64,000 nt of DNA from Maribacter zhoushanensis (GCF_029350975.1 NZ_JARKMR010000001.1:868001-932000), one strand, 5' to 3'. Counted from the first letter of the stretch, positions 24,376 to 33,752 are shown. Notes: a model not told the origin generated them from the sequence alone. Program-made: numbers and translations.

Positions 24376-27300
24376 ATGATAAAGAATGCTATGAAAATAA
24401 GTATATATAAAAGTCTTTTGAATTTTCAGAAAACTAAACGATGTAAGCAATATTTCTTTGTTTTTGCATTGTTGGTTTTTGGGATTTTCACACAAAGTGG
24501 TTCGGCTCAAACAGTTTCGGTTGAAAATAATAGTGACGCTGTTGAGGGAAGTACAACGCCCGGTAGTTTCATTGTTTCTGTAGCCCCTTCTTTATCTTCT
24601 GGTATTATTACAGTTTTTTACGATGTTGAAATTGGTACGGCAACTCCGGGTGCTGATTATGTTCAATTAAGTGGTGAGGTTGATGTTGCATATAATGGTT
24701 TTTTTGGAGGTGATGCCTTAATTAATGTTTCAACGGAATTGCAAGATTTATTAGTAGAAGGGACGGAGACAGTTAATATAAAGCTTGTGCCGGATTTGAG
24801 TTATACGGTAGGTGCAAATGATGAGGCAACCGTATTGATTGAAGATGATGATTTTGGTGAAGTTTCTGTAATAGCGAATAGACCTGAAACTGAGGAAGGA
24901 GCTGCTATAGCTGCCGATTATGGGAGGTTCAGAGTTGAATTAAGTGAGCGGAATAATACAGGAGCAAATGTTGTTGTTGGTTATACTTTAACTGGTGACG
25001 CAGGTTTGGGAGCGGGTCAAGATTTTACAATTACTGGAAACGCGACTATTGCAGATGGTGCCATAGCATCAAATATTAATATTATACCTAATGATGATGA
25101 CTTGGTTGAGATTACTGAATCAGTTATCATAGAATTGGACGATGTAAATAGCGATTCTTACTCAATTGGTACTCCAGATACGGATACGGTTACCATTATA
25201 GATAATGATATTTTTGAAGCCTCTATTGAATCTACAGATGCCACAGCTAATGAAAGTCCTTTAGGTGTAGGTGTTTTTACAGTTGATGTAGATAAGATAA
25301 ATGCTACCGGAGCACCCATTGAAATTGAATACGCCGTTAGTGGTACAGCAGATGAAGGTGATGATTTTACAGCTCTTTCAGGTACGGTTACTATTGAAGA
25401 AGGCGAAAGTACAGGTACTATTACGCTAACGCCAATTAATGATACTGATATTGAAACAAACGAAACAGTTATTTTAACATTAGTAGATGGTCCTGATTAT
25501 ACGGTTGGCGGTCCGGATAGTGCTACAGTGGTAATCGTAAGTGACGATACTAATGTTGCTCAAATTACAGCCTCAGATGGTACTGCTGCAGAAAGCAGTG
25601 GAGCAAATTCAACCGGAGAATTTACCGTAAGTTTAAGTGCTCCCAACAATACTAGCGGTCCAATAATTGTTAATTATAACATTACAGGAACAGCTGATAA
25701 TGATGTGGATTTTGACGAAATAAATGAAAATGCCGTAAGTATTCCGGTTAATGAACAAGAGGTTGAAATAGAAATTTTACCGATTAATGATGCAATTCAA
25801 GAGGGTACTGAAACAGTCATAATAACTTTAACTGCGGGAACTGGTTATATTCTGGGAGCTGCAGCTACGAGAGCGGCTACAGTTGAAATTGATGATAATG
25901 ATCAGGCAACATTGACAATTTCAGACGAATCATTAAATGAAGATGATGCTGATGGTGAAATGGTTTTTGATGTAGAATTGGATTTGGAAGTTGTAGGTGG
26001 TACAACCGTAACTTATTCCTTTACAGATGATACGGCTACAGAAGGTGAAGATTATACAGGAACCAATGGTTCTCTAACTTTTGTTGGTGATGCGGGAGAG
26101 ATTCAACAAATTACAGTGCCTATCACTAATGACGCTATTTTAGAGAATACTGAAATCTTCACTGTCCAAATAGGTTTGCCTACCAATAATGTGCAACGCG
26201 CAAATAGTGGTACTGCTACGGGAACAATTCAAGATGACGATAATTGTGTTGCAGCTCCTACGTTAGATACTTCGGTTTCCAATATTTATTGCGTAGAAGC
26301 GGCAGGAGATGATTTTTCTGCGAATTTATTCGATTTTACAAGTAGTACGGCTCCAACCGGTACAGTTTTAACTTGGAGTAGGGTTTCAAATCCTTTAAAT
26401 ACAAATTCTCACTTAACGGTTGCAGAAGCTCAAGATGTAGATTTACCTGCTTCATATTATGGTTTTTTCTATGATGAAGCCAATGATTGCGCAAGTGGAA
26501 CTATAGAAGTACAGATTGTTCGTAATGTGTTGCCACAATTAACTGTAATCAATGATAACGAACGTTGTGGACCAGGAACTTTACTTTTAAGTGTTGAGCC
26601 CACTGATGGTGCTTCTGTAAATTGGTACGATTCTTTAGATGCTGTTACTCCAATTGCGATGGGCGAAACATTTACAACTCCATCTTTGAACGCTACTGCT
26701 ACCTATTATGTAGAGGCAACAGAAAATGAATGTACCACTGAAAGGCAACCAGTTGTTGCAAGAATAGGTGTTCAAGCTACTACAGGAACGGCAACAAATG
26801 GTTCTATCTGTAATGTAGCTGCTAACGGACTTACAGCGATTGATTTAGATACGAGACTTTCTGGTGCTGATCCCGGAGTTTGGATTTTTGTTTCTGGTCC
26901 TGAAACCAGTGTTGATATTAGTTCTACCAACGTTGTGGAATTTGAAGGTGCTACTTCTGGTGCTTATATATTTAGCTATACAACAACAAATTCTACGGCA
27001 CCTTGTGAAAACCCTACCGTAGAAGTAATCATAAACGTAAGTGATTGTGAAACCGATGATGATAATGATGGTCTTTTAGGTGGTCAAGAAGTAACTCTTG
27101 GTACAGATTCCAACGATGCTGATACTGATGGTGATGGTATTGATGATGGTATTGAGGTTGGTGATAATATCGATAATCCTTTAGATGATGATGGCGACGG
27201 AATTATAGATGCGCTAGATTCTAATACGGCAGATGCGGATAATGACGGAGTGAACGATCAACAAGATCCAGCAAATAATAATCCATGTATTCCTAACCGT

Positions 27301-28485
27301 TTTAATGGTAGTTGTGATACGGATGGTGACGGAATATCAGATTTAGATGAACAAACTAATGAATCTGATCCAGACGATCCTTGTGATCCTGTGGCAACAC
27401 CTAATTGCGATGACCCAATAGATTTAGAGGTATTGAAATCTGTTGATAATATAGATGCTTTAATTGGCGATACCATTATATTTAAAATATTGCTTACCAA
27501 CTTATCTGATAGAACAGCACGGGCTATTGTTGTTGGAGACCTTTTAGAATTAGGTTTTGATTTTGTTTCGGCAGATACTCCTGAGGCTACTGAATATGAT
27601 GAGGTATCGGGTAATTGGACTATTTCAGAACTTGCAGCAGGTATATCTTTAGAGTTGTCGATTACCGTTGTAGTTGCAGAGCAAGGTCCTTATACTAATA
27701 CAGCCGTATTGTTAGAGTCTATTCCTTCGGATGATAATCCTGAAAATGATGAAGCAACTGTTGAATTAAGTACAGAAGCTCCAGAAGGTGTGGATCTGAA
27801 GATAGAAAAAGAAGCACGCCCTGATACTGCATTGGTTGGCGATGAAGTAGAGTTTATTATCAGGGTAACGAATATTTCTGAATCTGATGTGGTTACTGAT
27901 ATTGTTGTCAATGACTTAATTTCAGTAGAAAACGGATTTGAATTTGTTTCTGCGGAGTCTGACCTTAACGGAACTTACGATGAACTATCCGGTAATTGGA
28001 ATATTCCTTCCTTAAATAGGGAAGAGACCGCTACATTGGTGATTAGGGCAAGGGTTCCTTCAATTGGCGTATTTACGAATACGGCTAATATCATAAGGTC
28101 AACACCTAGAGATGGTAATACTGAAAATAACGAAGCTACAGTTGAGGTTGAGGTAATTGAGAAAAGTGCCGCCGATCCAGGGTTTCTTTTTAATCAATTC
28201 TCGCCAAATGGAAATAACCAGAATGAGGTTCTTCGTATTAATAGAACCATGACCGATCCGGATACTGGTGTACAGGTAGAAGTTAATTTACAATACAAAA
28301 TTAAAATTTACGATCGTTACGGAAATCTTGTTTTTGAAACTGAAAAAGTAAATGATGGCGATGTTTGGGACGGTACTTATGAAGGTAAAGAAGCGCCAAA
28401 GGGAACATATTTTTACATCATGAATTATAGTATTAATAATCAACCTGCCGTACTGGATAAGGGTTGGATACAGCTTATTAGATAA
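24376..28485 (+). CDS. Large Calx-beta adhesin with type B type IX sorting domain
   Basis: The 1369-residue surface protein has a signal peptide ending GSAQT near residue 45, and five Calx-beta-type repeats (about 46-157, 158-277, 278-392, 393-507, 508-625). An Ig-like region with paired cysteines follows (626-890), then thrombospondin type 3 calcium repeats (about 893-1000; DTDGDGIDDG, DADNDGVND, DTDGDGISD) and two DUF11-like domains (about 1014-1118, 1138-1240). The C-terminus (about 1265-1369; NQFSPNGN..NE, IKIYDRYGNLVFE, DGTYEGKEAPKGTYFY) is the gliding-motility-associated type B sorting domain. A start at 24391 is also possible. The PorP/SprF partner follows after 8 bases. Confidence 0.9.
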   Translation: MIKNAMKISIYKSLLNFQKTKRCKQYFFVFALLVFGIFTQSGSAQTVSVENNSDAVEGSTTPGSFIVSVAPSLSSGIITVFYDVEIGTATPGADYVQLSGEVDVAYNGFFGGDALINVSTELQDLLVEGTETVNIKLVPDLSYTVGANDEATVLIEDDDFGEVSVIANRPETEEGAAIAADYGRFRVELSERNNTGANVVVGYTLTGDAGLGAGQDFTITGNATIADGAIASNINIIPNDDDLVEITESVIIELDDVNSDSYSIGTPDTDTVTIIDNDIFEASIESTDATANESPLGVGVFTVDVDKINATGAPIEIEYAVSGTADEGDDFTALSGTVTIEEGESTGTITLTPINDTDIETNETVILTLVDGPDYTVGGPDSATVVIVSDDTNVAQITASDGTAAESSGANSTGEFTVSLSAPNNTSGPIIVNYNITGTADNDVDFDEINENAVSIPVNEQEVEIEILPINDAIQEGTETVIITLTAGTGYILGAAATRAATVEIDDNDQATLTISDESLNEDDADGEMVFDVELDLEVVGGTTVTYSFTDDTATEGEDYTGTNGSLTFVGDAGEIQQITVPITNDAILENTEIFTVQIGLPTNNVQRANSGTATGTIQDDDNCVAAPTLDTSVSNIYCVEAAGDDFSANLFDFTSSTAPTGTVLTWSRVSNPLNTNSHLTVAEAQDVDLPASYYGFFYDEANDCASGTIEVQIVRNVLPQLTVINDNERCGPGTLLLSVEPTDGASVNWYDSLDAVTPIAMGETFTTPSLNATATYYVEATENECTTERQPVVARIGVQATTGTATNGSICNVAANGLTAIDLDTRLSGADPGVWIFVSGPETSVDISSTNVVEFEGATSGAYIFSYTTTNSTAPCENPTVEVIINVSDCETDDDNDGLLGGQEVTLGTDSNDADTDGDGIDDGIEVGDNIDNPLDDDGDGIIDALDSNTADADNDGVNDQQDPANNNPCIPNRFNGSCDTDGDGISDLDEQTNESDPDDPCDPVATPNCDDPIDLEVLKSVDNIDALIGDTIIFKILLTNLSDRTARAIVVGDLLELGFDFVSADTPEATEYDEVSGNWTISELAAGISLELSITVVVAEQGPYTNTAVLLESIPSDDNPENDEATVELSTEAPEGVDLKIEKEARPDTALVGDEVEFIIRVTNISESDVVTDIVVNDLISVENGFEFVSAESDLNGTYDELSGNWNIPSLNREETATLVIRARVPSIGVFTNTANIIRSTPRDGNTENNEATVEVEVIEKSAADPGFLFNQFSPNGNNQNEVLRINRTMTDPDTGVQVEVNLQYKIKIYDRYGNLVFETEKVNDGDVWDGTYEGKEAPKGTYFYIMNYSINNQPAVLDKGWIQLIR

Positions 28486-28493
28486 AATAAATT

Positions 28494-29474
28494 ATGGATT
28501 ATAACTTTTATAAATCGAGTTATACTATTGCTTTGGTACTATTTTCTCTGTTAAGCTTTAATGCATTTTCACAGAAAGAACCGCAGTACACGCAGTACAT
28601 GTATAATATTGGTAGTTTTAACCCGGCTTATGTTGGTACGGTAGAAAACCCTGAATTTTCTGGTTTATACAGAGCTCAGTGGATAGACGTACCCGGTGCG
28701 CCAAGAACGTTTCGTTTTGGTGCCAATCTCCCTTTTCAGAATGAAAAAGTAGGTTTGGGTATTAATATTGTAAACGACGAATTAGGTCCTGCTACACAGA
28801 CTTACGCAGATATTTCATATTCATACCAAATAAAGGTTACTGATGAAACTAAATTATCTTTTGGTATTGATGCTGGTGGTTCTTTCTTGAATGTTGATTT
28901 TTCTAAAGGAACTTTTGAAAATCCAGGAGAAGATTTAAGTCAAGAAATGCTGACTAAATTTTACCCAACCGTAGGTGCAGGTGCGTTCTTATACTCAGAA
29001 GATTGGTATTTAGGTGCGTCGGTTCCTAATTTTTTGACAGAAGGAGTGTATAATGACGAGATAGCATCTGTAGTAGAGGATAAGATTCAGTTTAATTTTA
29101 TAGGTGGTTATGTTTTTGAGCTTTCCGATAATTTAAAATTTAAACCGGCTTTTTTAGTAAATACTATTGCTGGTTCACCGGTCAATGTTAACTTATCAAG
29201 TAATTTCTTGATTTCTGATGTGGTTACCGCAGGTGTATCCTATCGTATAGATAATGCCTTTAGTGGTTTGGCGGGTTTTCAAATATCCAATTCTTTGTTT
29301 GCAGGGTATTCATATGATTATAACACAAACTTACTTGGAGAATTCAATAATGGCTCTCATGAGATTATACTTAAATTTTATTTAGGTAGAAAAGGTCCTT
29401 CGAAAACAAAAGGTAGTAGTGATAAGAATGCAAAAGGTAAACCTAAACAAGTAGATTCGCCTAGATTCTTTTAA
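28494..29474 (+). CDS. PorP/SprF family outer-membrane protein, adhesin secretion partner
   Basis: The 326-residue protein has a signal peptide (about residues 1-26, AFSQ) and the canonical family opening EPQYTQYMYNIGSFNPAYVGT. Beta-strand repeats ending SHEIILKFYLGRK and a lysine-rich tail follow. SprF of Flavobacterium johnsoniae is required to secrete and attach SprB, a type B cargo. By analogy this protein should serve the Calx-beta adhesin encoded 8 bases upstream. The PD40/OmpA gene follows after 11 bases, completing a three-gene cassette. Confidence 0.92.
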   Translation: MDYNFYKSSYTIALVLFSLLSFNAFSQKEPQYTQYMYNIGSFNPAYVGTVENPEFSGLYRAQWIDVPGAPRTFRFGANLPFQNEKVGLGINIVNDELGPATQTYADISYSYQIKVTDETKLSFGIDAGGSFLNVDFSKGTFENPGEDLSQEMLTKFYPTVGAGAFLYSEDWYLGASVPNFLTEGVYNDEIASVVEDKIQFNFIGGYVFELSDNLKFKPAFLVNTIAGSPVNVNLSSNFLISDVVTAGVSYRIDNAFSGLAGFQISNSLFAGYSYDYNTNLLGEFNNGSHEIILKFYLGRKGPSKTKGSSDKNAKGKPKQVDSPRFF

Positions 29475-29485
29475 AGTGAACGAAA

Positions 29486-31396
29486 ATGAAATTTAAATTA
29501 ATCATAGTAATACTAGTTTTTGTACCATTTCTAGGTTTAGCCCAAGACAAGAAGTCTAAAGCCGATAACCTATTTTATGGCTATCAATACGAAAAAGCCA
29601 TTGAAGCTTATAAAAGTGAAATGCAAAAAGATTCTTTGACCAATCATCAGTTATTGAACCTTGCAGATTCTTATTTTAGTACGGGCAGTTATGATAATGC
29701 TTCTGAGCTTTATCTAAAGGTGAATAAGAACGACACCATTATGTCTGTTAACAGATTTAATAAAATGCTGCAGAGTCTCTCTAAAAACTCTGCAAGAGAT
29801 AGGGTAAAAATGTTTTTAAAGTCGAAAGCGGACAAATTATCTCCTGAACTTTTAGAAAATGCGGAGTTTAATTATAGTTTATTGGAAATTCCTTCAAATA
29901 CAGATAACAGTGTAATACGTGATTTGGGGGTAAACAGTGCTCAAGGAGATTTTTCGCCGGCATTTTATAAGAATGGAATATTGTTTAGTAGTAGTAGAGG
30001 GCGAAATAGTAAAAATGTATACGAACCTACAGGAGAATCTTATTTAGATATCTATTTTGCGAGATTAAGTTCTAGCAATACTTTAGTAGATGTTGAAACT
30101 TTTAAGGAGATACCAGCGACAGATTTTCATAAATCAACACCATACTATTCAGAAAAATTGGAAACGTTTTTCTATATCTTATCCAATGAAGAAGATGGTG
30201 AGCTTAGGTATAATGAAAATGGTAAAAATGCTTTGGCAATTGGTACGCTTACAAAAAATAACAGATTTAGATTTATACTAAAAGATCTAAGTACTTCCTT
30301 TTACTATCCTTTCTTTGATGATGCTACTGAGCGTTTATACTTTGCTGCAAACTTTGATGATAGCTATGGTGGTACAGATTTGTATTATGTGTACACTAAT
30401 AATGGTCAGATAATGTCTGCGCCTATTAATTTAGGTCCTAGAATAAACTCTCCGGGTAACGAGATTGCTCCATATGTATTTGATGGTAGTTTGTACTTTT
30501 CTTCGGATATTTTTTATGGTCTAGGAGGAATGGACATTTACAAATCTAACATGTTACCAAATGATGCGTACACCATACCGGTAAATCTTGGAGAGGGAAT
30601 TAATTCAAAAGAAGATGATTTTGGATTCATTATACAAAATGTGGAAAATACAGGATTGTCTGGATTTTTTGCATCTAATAGAGCAGGAGGAAAAGGTGGG
30701 GATGATCTTTACGGTTTTCAACTTAAAAATGCACCAGGTTTAAAAACATTTGCTCTAGGAGGTAAAGTTGTTAATCTTAGAAATAAAGTAGGGTTAAAAG
30801 GTGCTCAAGTGAGATTATTGAATCAACAAGGTGATGTTTTAAAAGAAGTTATTGCAGGTGATGACGGTAGTTTTAGGGTAGAAGTTCCGTGGATGTCTCA
30901 AGTGACTATACAGGCAACGAACGACGGTTATTCCATTTTCTCAACTACATATTCTGAAGAAGGTATGGAAGAGATTCAAAACACGTCTTATAACATGGGG
31001 CTTGCAAGAATGGAAGACTTGGTAACACAAAGAGAAGATAAAACGGTAATTAAGCTGAACAAGTTCTATTTTGATAAGGGCAAGTCGGTAATAAATCCTC
31101 AAGTGGAGAATGAGCTTAAGAAAGTTGTAGATGCCGTTGTACGTTTTCCTCAGATGAGATTAAGAATACAATCGTATACAGATACTAGAGGAAGTACTTC
31201 ATCTAATAAAAGACTATCACAAGCAAGAGCTGATGTAATTAAAAATTATCTTTTGAGTAATGGGTTGAATTCAAATAATATTATTGAGGCAACAGGTTAC
31301 GGTGAAGAAAATATTGTAAATAATTGTGTTAATGGTGCTTATTGTTTAGATTTTCTTCATAAACAGAATGAGCGTACATTGTTCGTTGTAGAATAG
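29486..31396 (+). CDS. OmpA family protein with TPR, PD40-type beta-propeller and carboxypeptidase-regulatory-like domains
   Basis: The 636-residue protein has a signal peptide (about 1-19), TPR-like helices (about 25-110), and WD40-like PD40 beta-propeller repeats (about 140-410; FSSSRG, LYFSSDIFYGLGGMDIY, GFFASNRAGGKGGDDLY). A carboxypeptidase-regulatory-like domain comes next (about 425-505), then a C-terminal OmpA peptidoglycan-binding domain (FYFDKGKSVINP, SYTDTRGS, SQARADVIKNYL). Such proteins usually accompany PorP/SprF and type B cargo, probably anchoring the outer-membrane complex to peptidoglycan. It converges on the NRAMP-like gene with only 18 bases between. Confidence 0.9.
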   Translation: MKFKLIIVILVFVPFLGLAQDKKSKADNLFYGYQYEKAIEAYKSEMQKDSLTNHQLLNLADSYFSTGSYDNASELYLKVNKNDTIMSVNRFNKMLQSLSKNSARDRVKMFLKSKADKLSPELLENAEFNYSLLEIPSNTDNSVIRDLGVNSAQGDFSPAFYKNGILFSSSRGRNSKNVYEPTGESYLDIYFARLSSSNTLVDVETFKEIPATDFHKSTPYYSEKLETFFYILSNEEDGELRYNENGKNALAIGTLTKNNRFRFILKDLSTSFYYPFFDDATERLYFAANFDDSYGGTDLYYVYTNNGQIMSAPINLGPRINSPGNEIAPYVFDGSLYFSSDIFYGLGGMDIYKSNMLPNDAYTIPVNLGEGINSKEDDFGFIIQNVENTGLSGFFASNRAGGKGGDDLYGFQLKNAPGLKTFALGGKVVNLRNKVGLKGAQVRLLNQQGDVLKEVIAGDDGSFRVEVPWMSQVTIQATNDGYSIFSTTYSEEGMEEIQNTSYNMGLARMEDLVTQREDKTVIKLNKFYFDKGKSVINPQVENELKKVVDAVVRFPQMRLRIQSYTDTRGSTSSNKRLSQARADVIKNYLLSNGLNSNNIIEATGYGEENIVNNCVNGAYCLDFLHKQNERTLFVVE

Positions 31397-31414
31397 ACGG
31401 TACTTGTTTCTATG

Positions 31415-32668
31415 CTATTTGGTAATTATGATATAGAAATAATACAGTGCAAAACAAGATAAGAATAGAATACCTGCGTAGGTAAGGAATTTTAATTTCT
31501 TACCTGGTTGAAATTTAGGGTCTATGTCCTTGCTGGTTACATTCTTTAAATTCATATAGCCAATAACTGGTGCAACAACGAAAGATACAAATGTTGCCAA
31601 TGCTACCAGATTACCCATATTGGCACTAAACGCTGCTATAACTACAAAATTAATTAAGGTTAGAACTAATACTCCTAAAGCAAATGCCGCTTTGGTGGAA
31701 AACCAATTGCTTTTTGGTTTTAACAAAGTAATAATGTCGAGGCTTACTCTGGCTAAAGCATCATGTGCGGTCATACAAGTACTGAACATAGTGGCAAATG
31801 CGGAAATAGCAATAAATAGATATGCCCATGATCCTATGTGTTGAGTAAACAAGCGGACTACCTGATCTGCAAAACTTACGGCATTGTTGCTAAGTTGAAT
31901 GTTTGTTCCGTAAAGGGTAAACCATCCTATTATCATGAAGAATATGGCTAGTACGGCTGTAATGGTATATCCGATATTAAATTCTTGTAGCGATTCTTTT
32001 AAGCTGGGTTTATTTTGAGTCTTCCATTTTTCTATACTCCATAAACTGATCCAGCTAGAGGCTTCTACGCTAGTAGGCATCCATCCTATTAATCCTATTA
32101 AGAATAATATTCCTACTTCGTTAAAAACGGGCTGGGGTTTAAAACCCGGTACATGTGTATCAGGTCCTTTAGCTAAAACTAGAATTGTAGTCACTAATAA
32201 AGCAATAAACAGTATGCTGACCACAAATTTTAAACTGATTTCCAAAAACCTGTATTTACCAAAAATGAGTAGGGCGCTTATAATTAAAAATAGAATTAAT
32301 GCCACCATGGCTATAGAGCTGTGGCCAACACCAAATAGATTGATAAACAGCCCTGCGGTAACTGTATATAAAGCGGCTAAGATGGTGAATGTAGTTACTA
32401 GGGTAATTAGGGCATAAAACCACAAATAGCCTTTACCGCGGTTTAAATAGCCTTCTATTAGGGTTTTATTTGTGACGTTGGTATAGCGAACACCAAATTC
32501 GAAGAAAGGGTATTTTAAAACGTTAGCTAAAATGATAGGAATAACCATTAGCCAACCATATTGAGCCCCTGCTTTTGTAGATAAAACAAGATGAGAAGTA
32601 CCTATGGCCATACTGGCGAATAGAAGTCCTGGTCCTAAATTTTTTAGATTTTTTTTAAAATTGAGCAT
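31415..32668 (-). CDS. Divergent NRAMP-family transporter
   Basis: The 417-residue protein has about 11 hydrophobic helices and NRAMP hallmarks: LGPGLLFAS at the start of helix 1, AGAQYGW after it, and FEFGVRYTNVT in helix 2. The metal-coordinating DPGN motif of helix 1 is replaced by GTSH (residues 23-26), and the helix 6 MPH motif reads MPT (197-199) followed by SVEASSW. It therefore probably does not move Mn/Fe in the standard way. It could transport another ion or solute. It precedes no obvious metal-related gene. Confidence 0.8.
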   Translation of the reverse strand: MLNFKKNLKNLGPGLLFASMAIGTSHLVLSTKAGAQYGWLMVIPIILANVLKYPFFEFGVRYTNVTNKTLIEGYLNRGKGYLWFYALITLVTTFTILAALYTVTAGLFINLFGVGHSSIAMVALILFLIISALLIFGKYRFLEISLKFVVSILFIALLVTTILVLAKGPDTHVPGFKPQPVFNEVGILFLIGLIGWMPTSVEASSWISLWSIEKWKTQNKPSLKESLQEFNIGYTITAVLAIFFMIIGWFTLYGTNIQLSNNAVSFADQVVRLFTQHIGSWAYLFIAISAFATMFSTCMTAHDALARVSLDIITLLKPKSNWFSTKAAFALGVLVLTLINFVVIAAFSANMGNLVALATFVSFVVAPVIGYMNLKNVTSKDIDPKFQPGKKLKFLTYAGILFLSCFALYYFYIIITK

Positions 32669-32716
32669 TGTAATCGGTTTGGTTGGTGCTCTTAAATGTA
32701 GTGTATTTAATGCTAC

Positions 32717-33352
32717 TTATTTTATCTCAATTGTGCTACCGTAAAATTTAGGCTGTGTATTAAGTATCATATCTATAAATACTTTTACACGGGCAAGGTA
32801 TTCTCTTATTTGAACTTTTAATCCTTGGCTGGTTGAAACATCCTTCGCATTAAACCCAATAGCATTTAATCCTTTTTGTTTTGCAATATAAATAGCTCTC
32901 TCATTATGGAACTTTTGTGAGATAACGGTAACGTTGTTCAAGCCGAAAACGAACTTTGCCCTGAACATGGAATCTAAAGTGCGAAAACCTGCATAGTCCA
33001 AGAAAATAATTTTTTCAGGTATCCCTGCTTTTACCAAGTCTTTTTTAAAGGTATCCGGTTCATTGTAATAGATGCTACCATTGTCCCCGCTAACCAGTAT
33101 AAATTTAATTTTACCGGCATTGTAAAGCTGTTTGGTTGCATTTATGCGATATGTGTAGTATGGATTTGGAGAACCGTCTGTTAATCTGTTAGAAGTACCT
33201 AGAACAAGACCAACACGATTACTGGGAACTAAAGATATGTCAGAATAGGTTTTTTCTTGCGCGGTGCTAGATATGATGCTATTGCAGGCAAATATCATCA
33301 GTATTAATGCTATAAATAGTAATCCTGATATTTTTAAAATTTTTTTTAGCAT
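32717..33352 (-). CDS. SanA/YdcF (DUF218) family envelope protein
   Basis: The 211-residue protein has an N-terminal signal anchor (about 8-25) and a DUF218 domain: VGLVLGTSNRLTDGSPNPYYTYR, FILVSGDNGSIYYNEPDTF, IFLDYAGFRTLDSMFRAK and VTVISQKFHNERAIYIA. This is the SanA branch, which in enterobacteria affects outer-membrane permeability to vancomycin; the biochemical activity is not established. It lies 48 bases upstream of the NRAMP-like gene on the same strand and may be co-transcribed with it. Confidence 0.85.
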   Translation of the reverse strand: MLKKILKISGLLFIALILMIFACNSIISSTAQEKTYSDISLVPSNRVGLVLGTSNRLTDGSPNPYYTYRINATKQLYNAGKIKFILVSGDNGSIYYNEPDTFKKDLVKAGIPEKIIFLDYAGFRTLDSMFRAKFVFGLNNVTVISQKFHNERAIYIAKQKGLNAIGFNAKDVSTSQGLKVQIREYLARVKVFIDMILNTQPKFYGSTIEIK

Positions 33353-33420
33353 GCATCTGTAATGAAAACTAAAGTTAATGAATAACTGAAGATTTCGATT
33401 TGAAATAGATAGAAAATAAA

Positions 33421-33454
33421 AAAACCCCTGAAATCAGATGATTTCAGGGGTTTT
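33421..33454. terminator. Strong terminator after tRNA-Leu
   Basis: A perfect 16-bp stem lies at 33421-33436 and 33439-33454 with a two-base centre; its core is CCCCTGAAATCA. A and T runs on both sides make it effective in either direction. It begins directly after the CCA end of tRNA-Leu on the minus strand. Confidence 0.9.
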
Positions 33455-33541
33455 TGGTACTCGAGGCGGGACTTGAACCCGCACGCCCCAAAGAGCACAG
33501 GATTTTAAGTCCGGCGTGTCTACCAATTCCACCACTCGAGC
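33455..33541 (-). tRNA. tRNA-Leu (anticodon UAA), CCA encoded
   Basis: The minus strand shows a full class II tRNA: acceptor GCTCGAG pairing with CTCGAGT, D-arm GGTGGAATTGGTAGACACGC, anticodon loop with TAA, a long variable arm (GTGCTCTTTGGGGCGTGC region) and T-arm GGTTCAAGTCC. The genome encodes the 3' CCA after discriminator A (bases 33457-33455). The first acceptor pair is G-U. It reads UUA codons, which are abundant in this AT-rich genome. Confidence 0.95.
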
Positions 33542-33557
33542 ATACTTAGCATTGAAA

Positions 33558-33580
33558 AAAATGTTGACCGGCAACATTTT
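33558..33580 (-). terminator. Terminator-like hairpin between the two tRNA genes
   Basis: AAAATGTTG (33558-33566) is fully complementary to CAACATTTT (33572-33580), with a 5-base loop. On the minus transcript, after tRNA-Gly, the stem is followed by a run of Ts. Only 16 bases remain before tRNA-Leu, so tRNA-Leu must depend on read-through; the hairpin may instead guide processing. Confidence 0.5.
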
Positions 33581-33583
33581 CTG

Positions 33584-33655
33584 AGCGAAAAACGGGATTC
33601 GAACCCGCGACCTCCACCTTGGCAAGGTGATGCTCTACCCCTGAGCTACTTTCGC
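33584..33655 (-). tRNA. tRNA-Gly (anticodon GCC)
   Basis: The minus strand shows a 72-base class I tRNA: acceptor GCGAAAG with TTTTCGC (last pair G-U), D-arm GTAGCTCAGGGGTAGAGC, anticodon stem-loop ACCTTGCCAAGGT, T-arm GCGGGTTCGAATCCCGT and discriminator T. CCA is not encoded; CAG follows. It is the first gene of a two-tRNA transcript with tRNA-Leu. Confidence 0.95.
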
Positions 33656-33671
33656 AAATTTTAAAGAACGT

Positions 33672-33689
33672 GCATCTCTTTCCAGATGC
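33672..33689 (-). other. Hairpin in the leader of the tRNA transcript
   Basis: GCATCT-CTTTCC-AGATGC is a perfect 6-bp hairpin lying between the predicted transcription start (about 33689) and the 5' end of tRNA-Gly at 33655. It would form the extreme 5' end of the precursor RNA and may affect stability or RNase P processing. Confidence 0.4.
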
Positions 33690-33694
33690 GGGTG

Positions 33695-33724
33695 CAAATT
33701 TAATACAATTCTGTAAAAACCAAA
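33695..33724 (-). promoter_or_regulatory. tRNA operon promoter (TTTG-N18-TAAATTTG)
   Basis: On the minus strand TTTG (complement of 33721-33724) is followed after 18 bases by TAAATTTG (complement of 33695-33702). Both elements match the Bacteroidota vegetative promoter closely. Transcription would begin about 33 bases before tRNA-Gly. Confidence 0.72.
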
Positions 33725-33752
33725 GTAAAAATATGCAAAAGAATTAAAAAAT

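Noticed and set aside
25211..26250. Tandem DNA repeats within the Calx-beta gene
   Set aside because: The domains repeat at protein level but the DNA copies are strongly diverged; they are not a recent repeat array or assembly problem.
33434..33625. Short open frame covering both tRNA genes on the minus strand
   Set aside because: The DNA is fully explained by two well-folded tRNAs and a terminator; the translated sequence is the common spurious tRNA-derived peptide.
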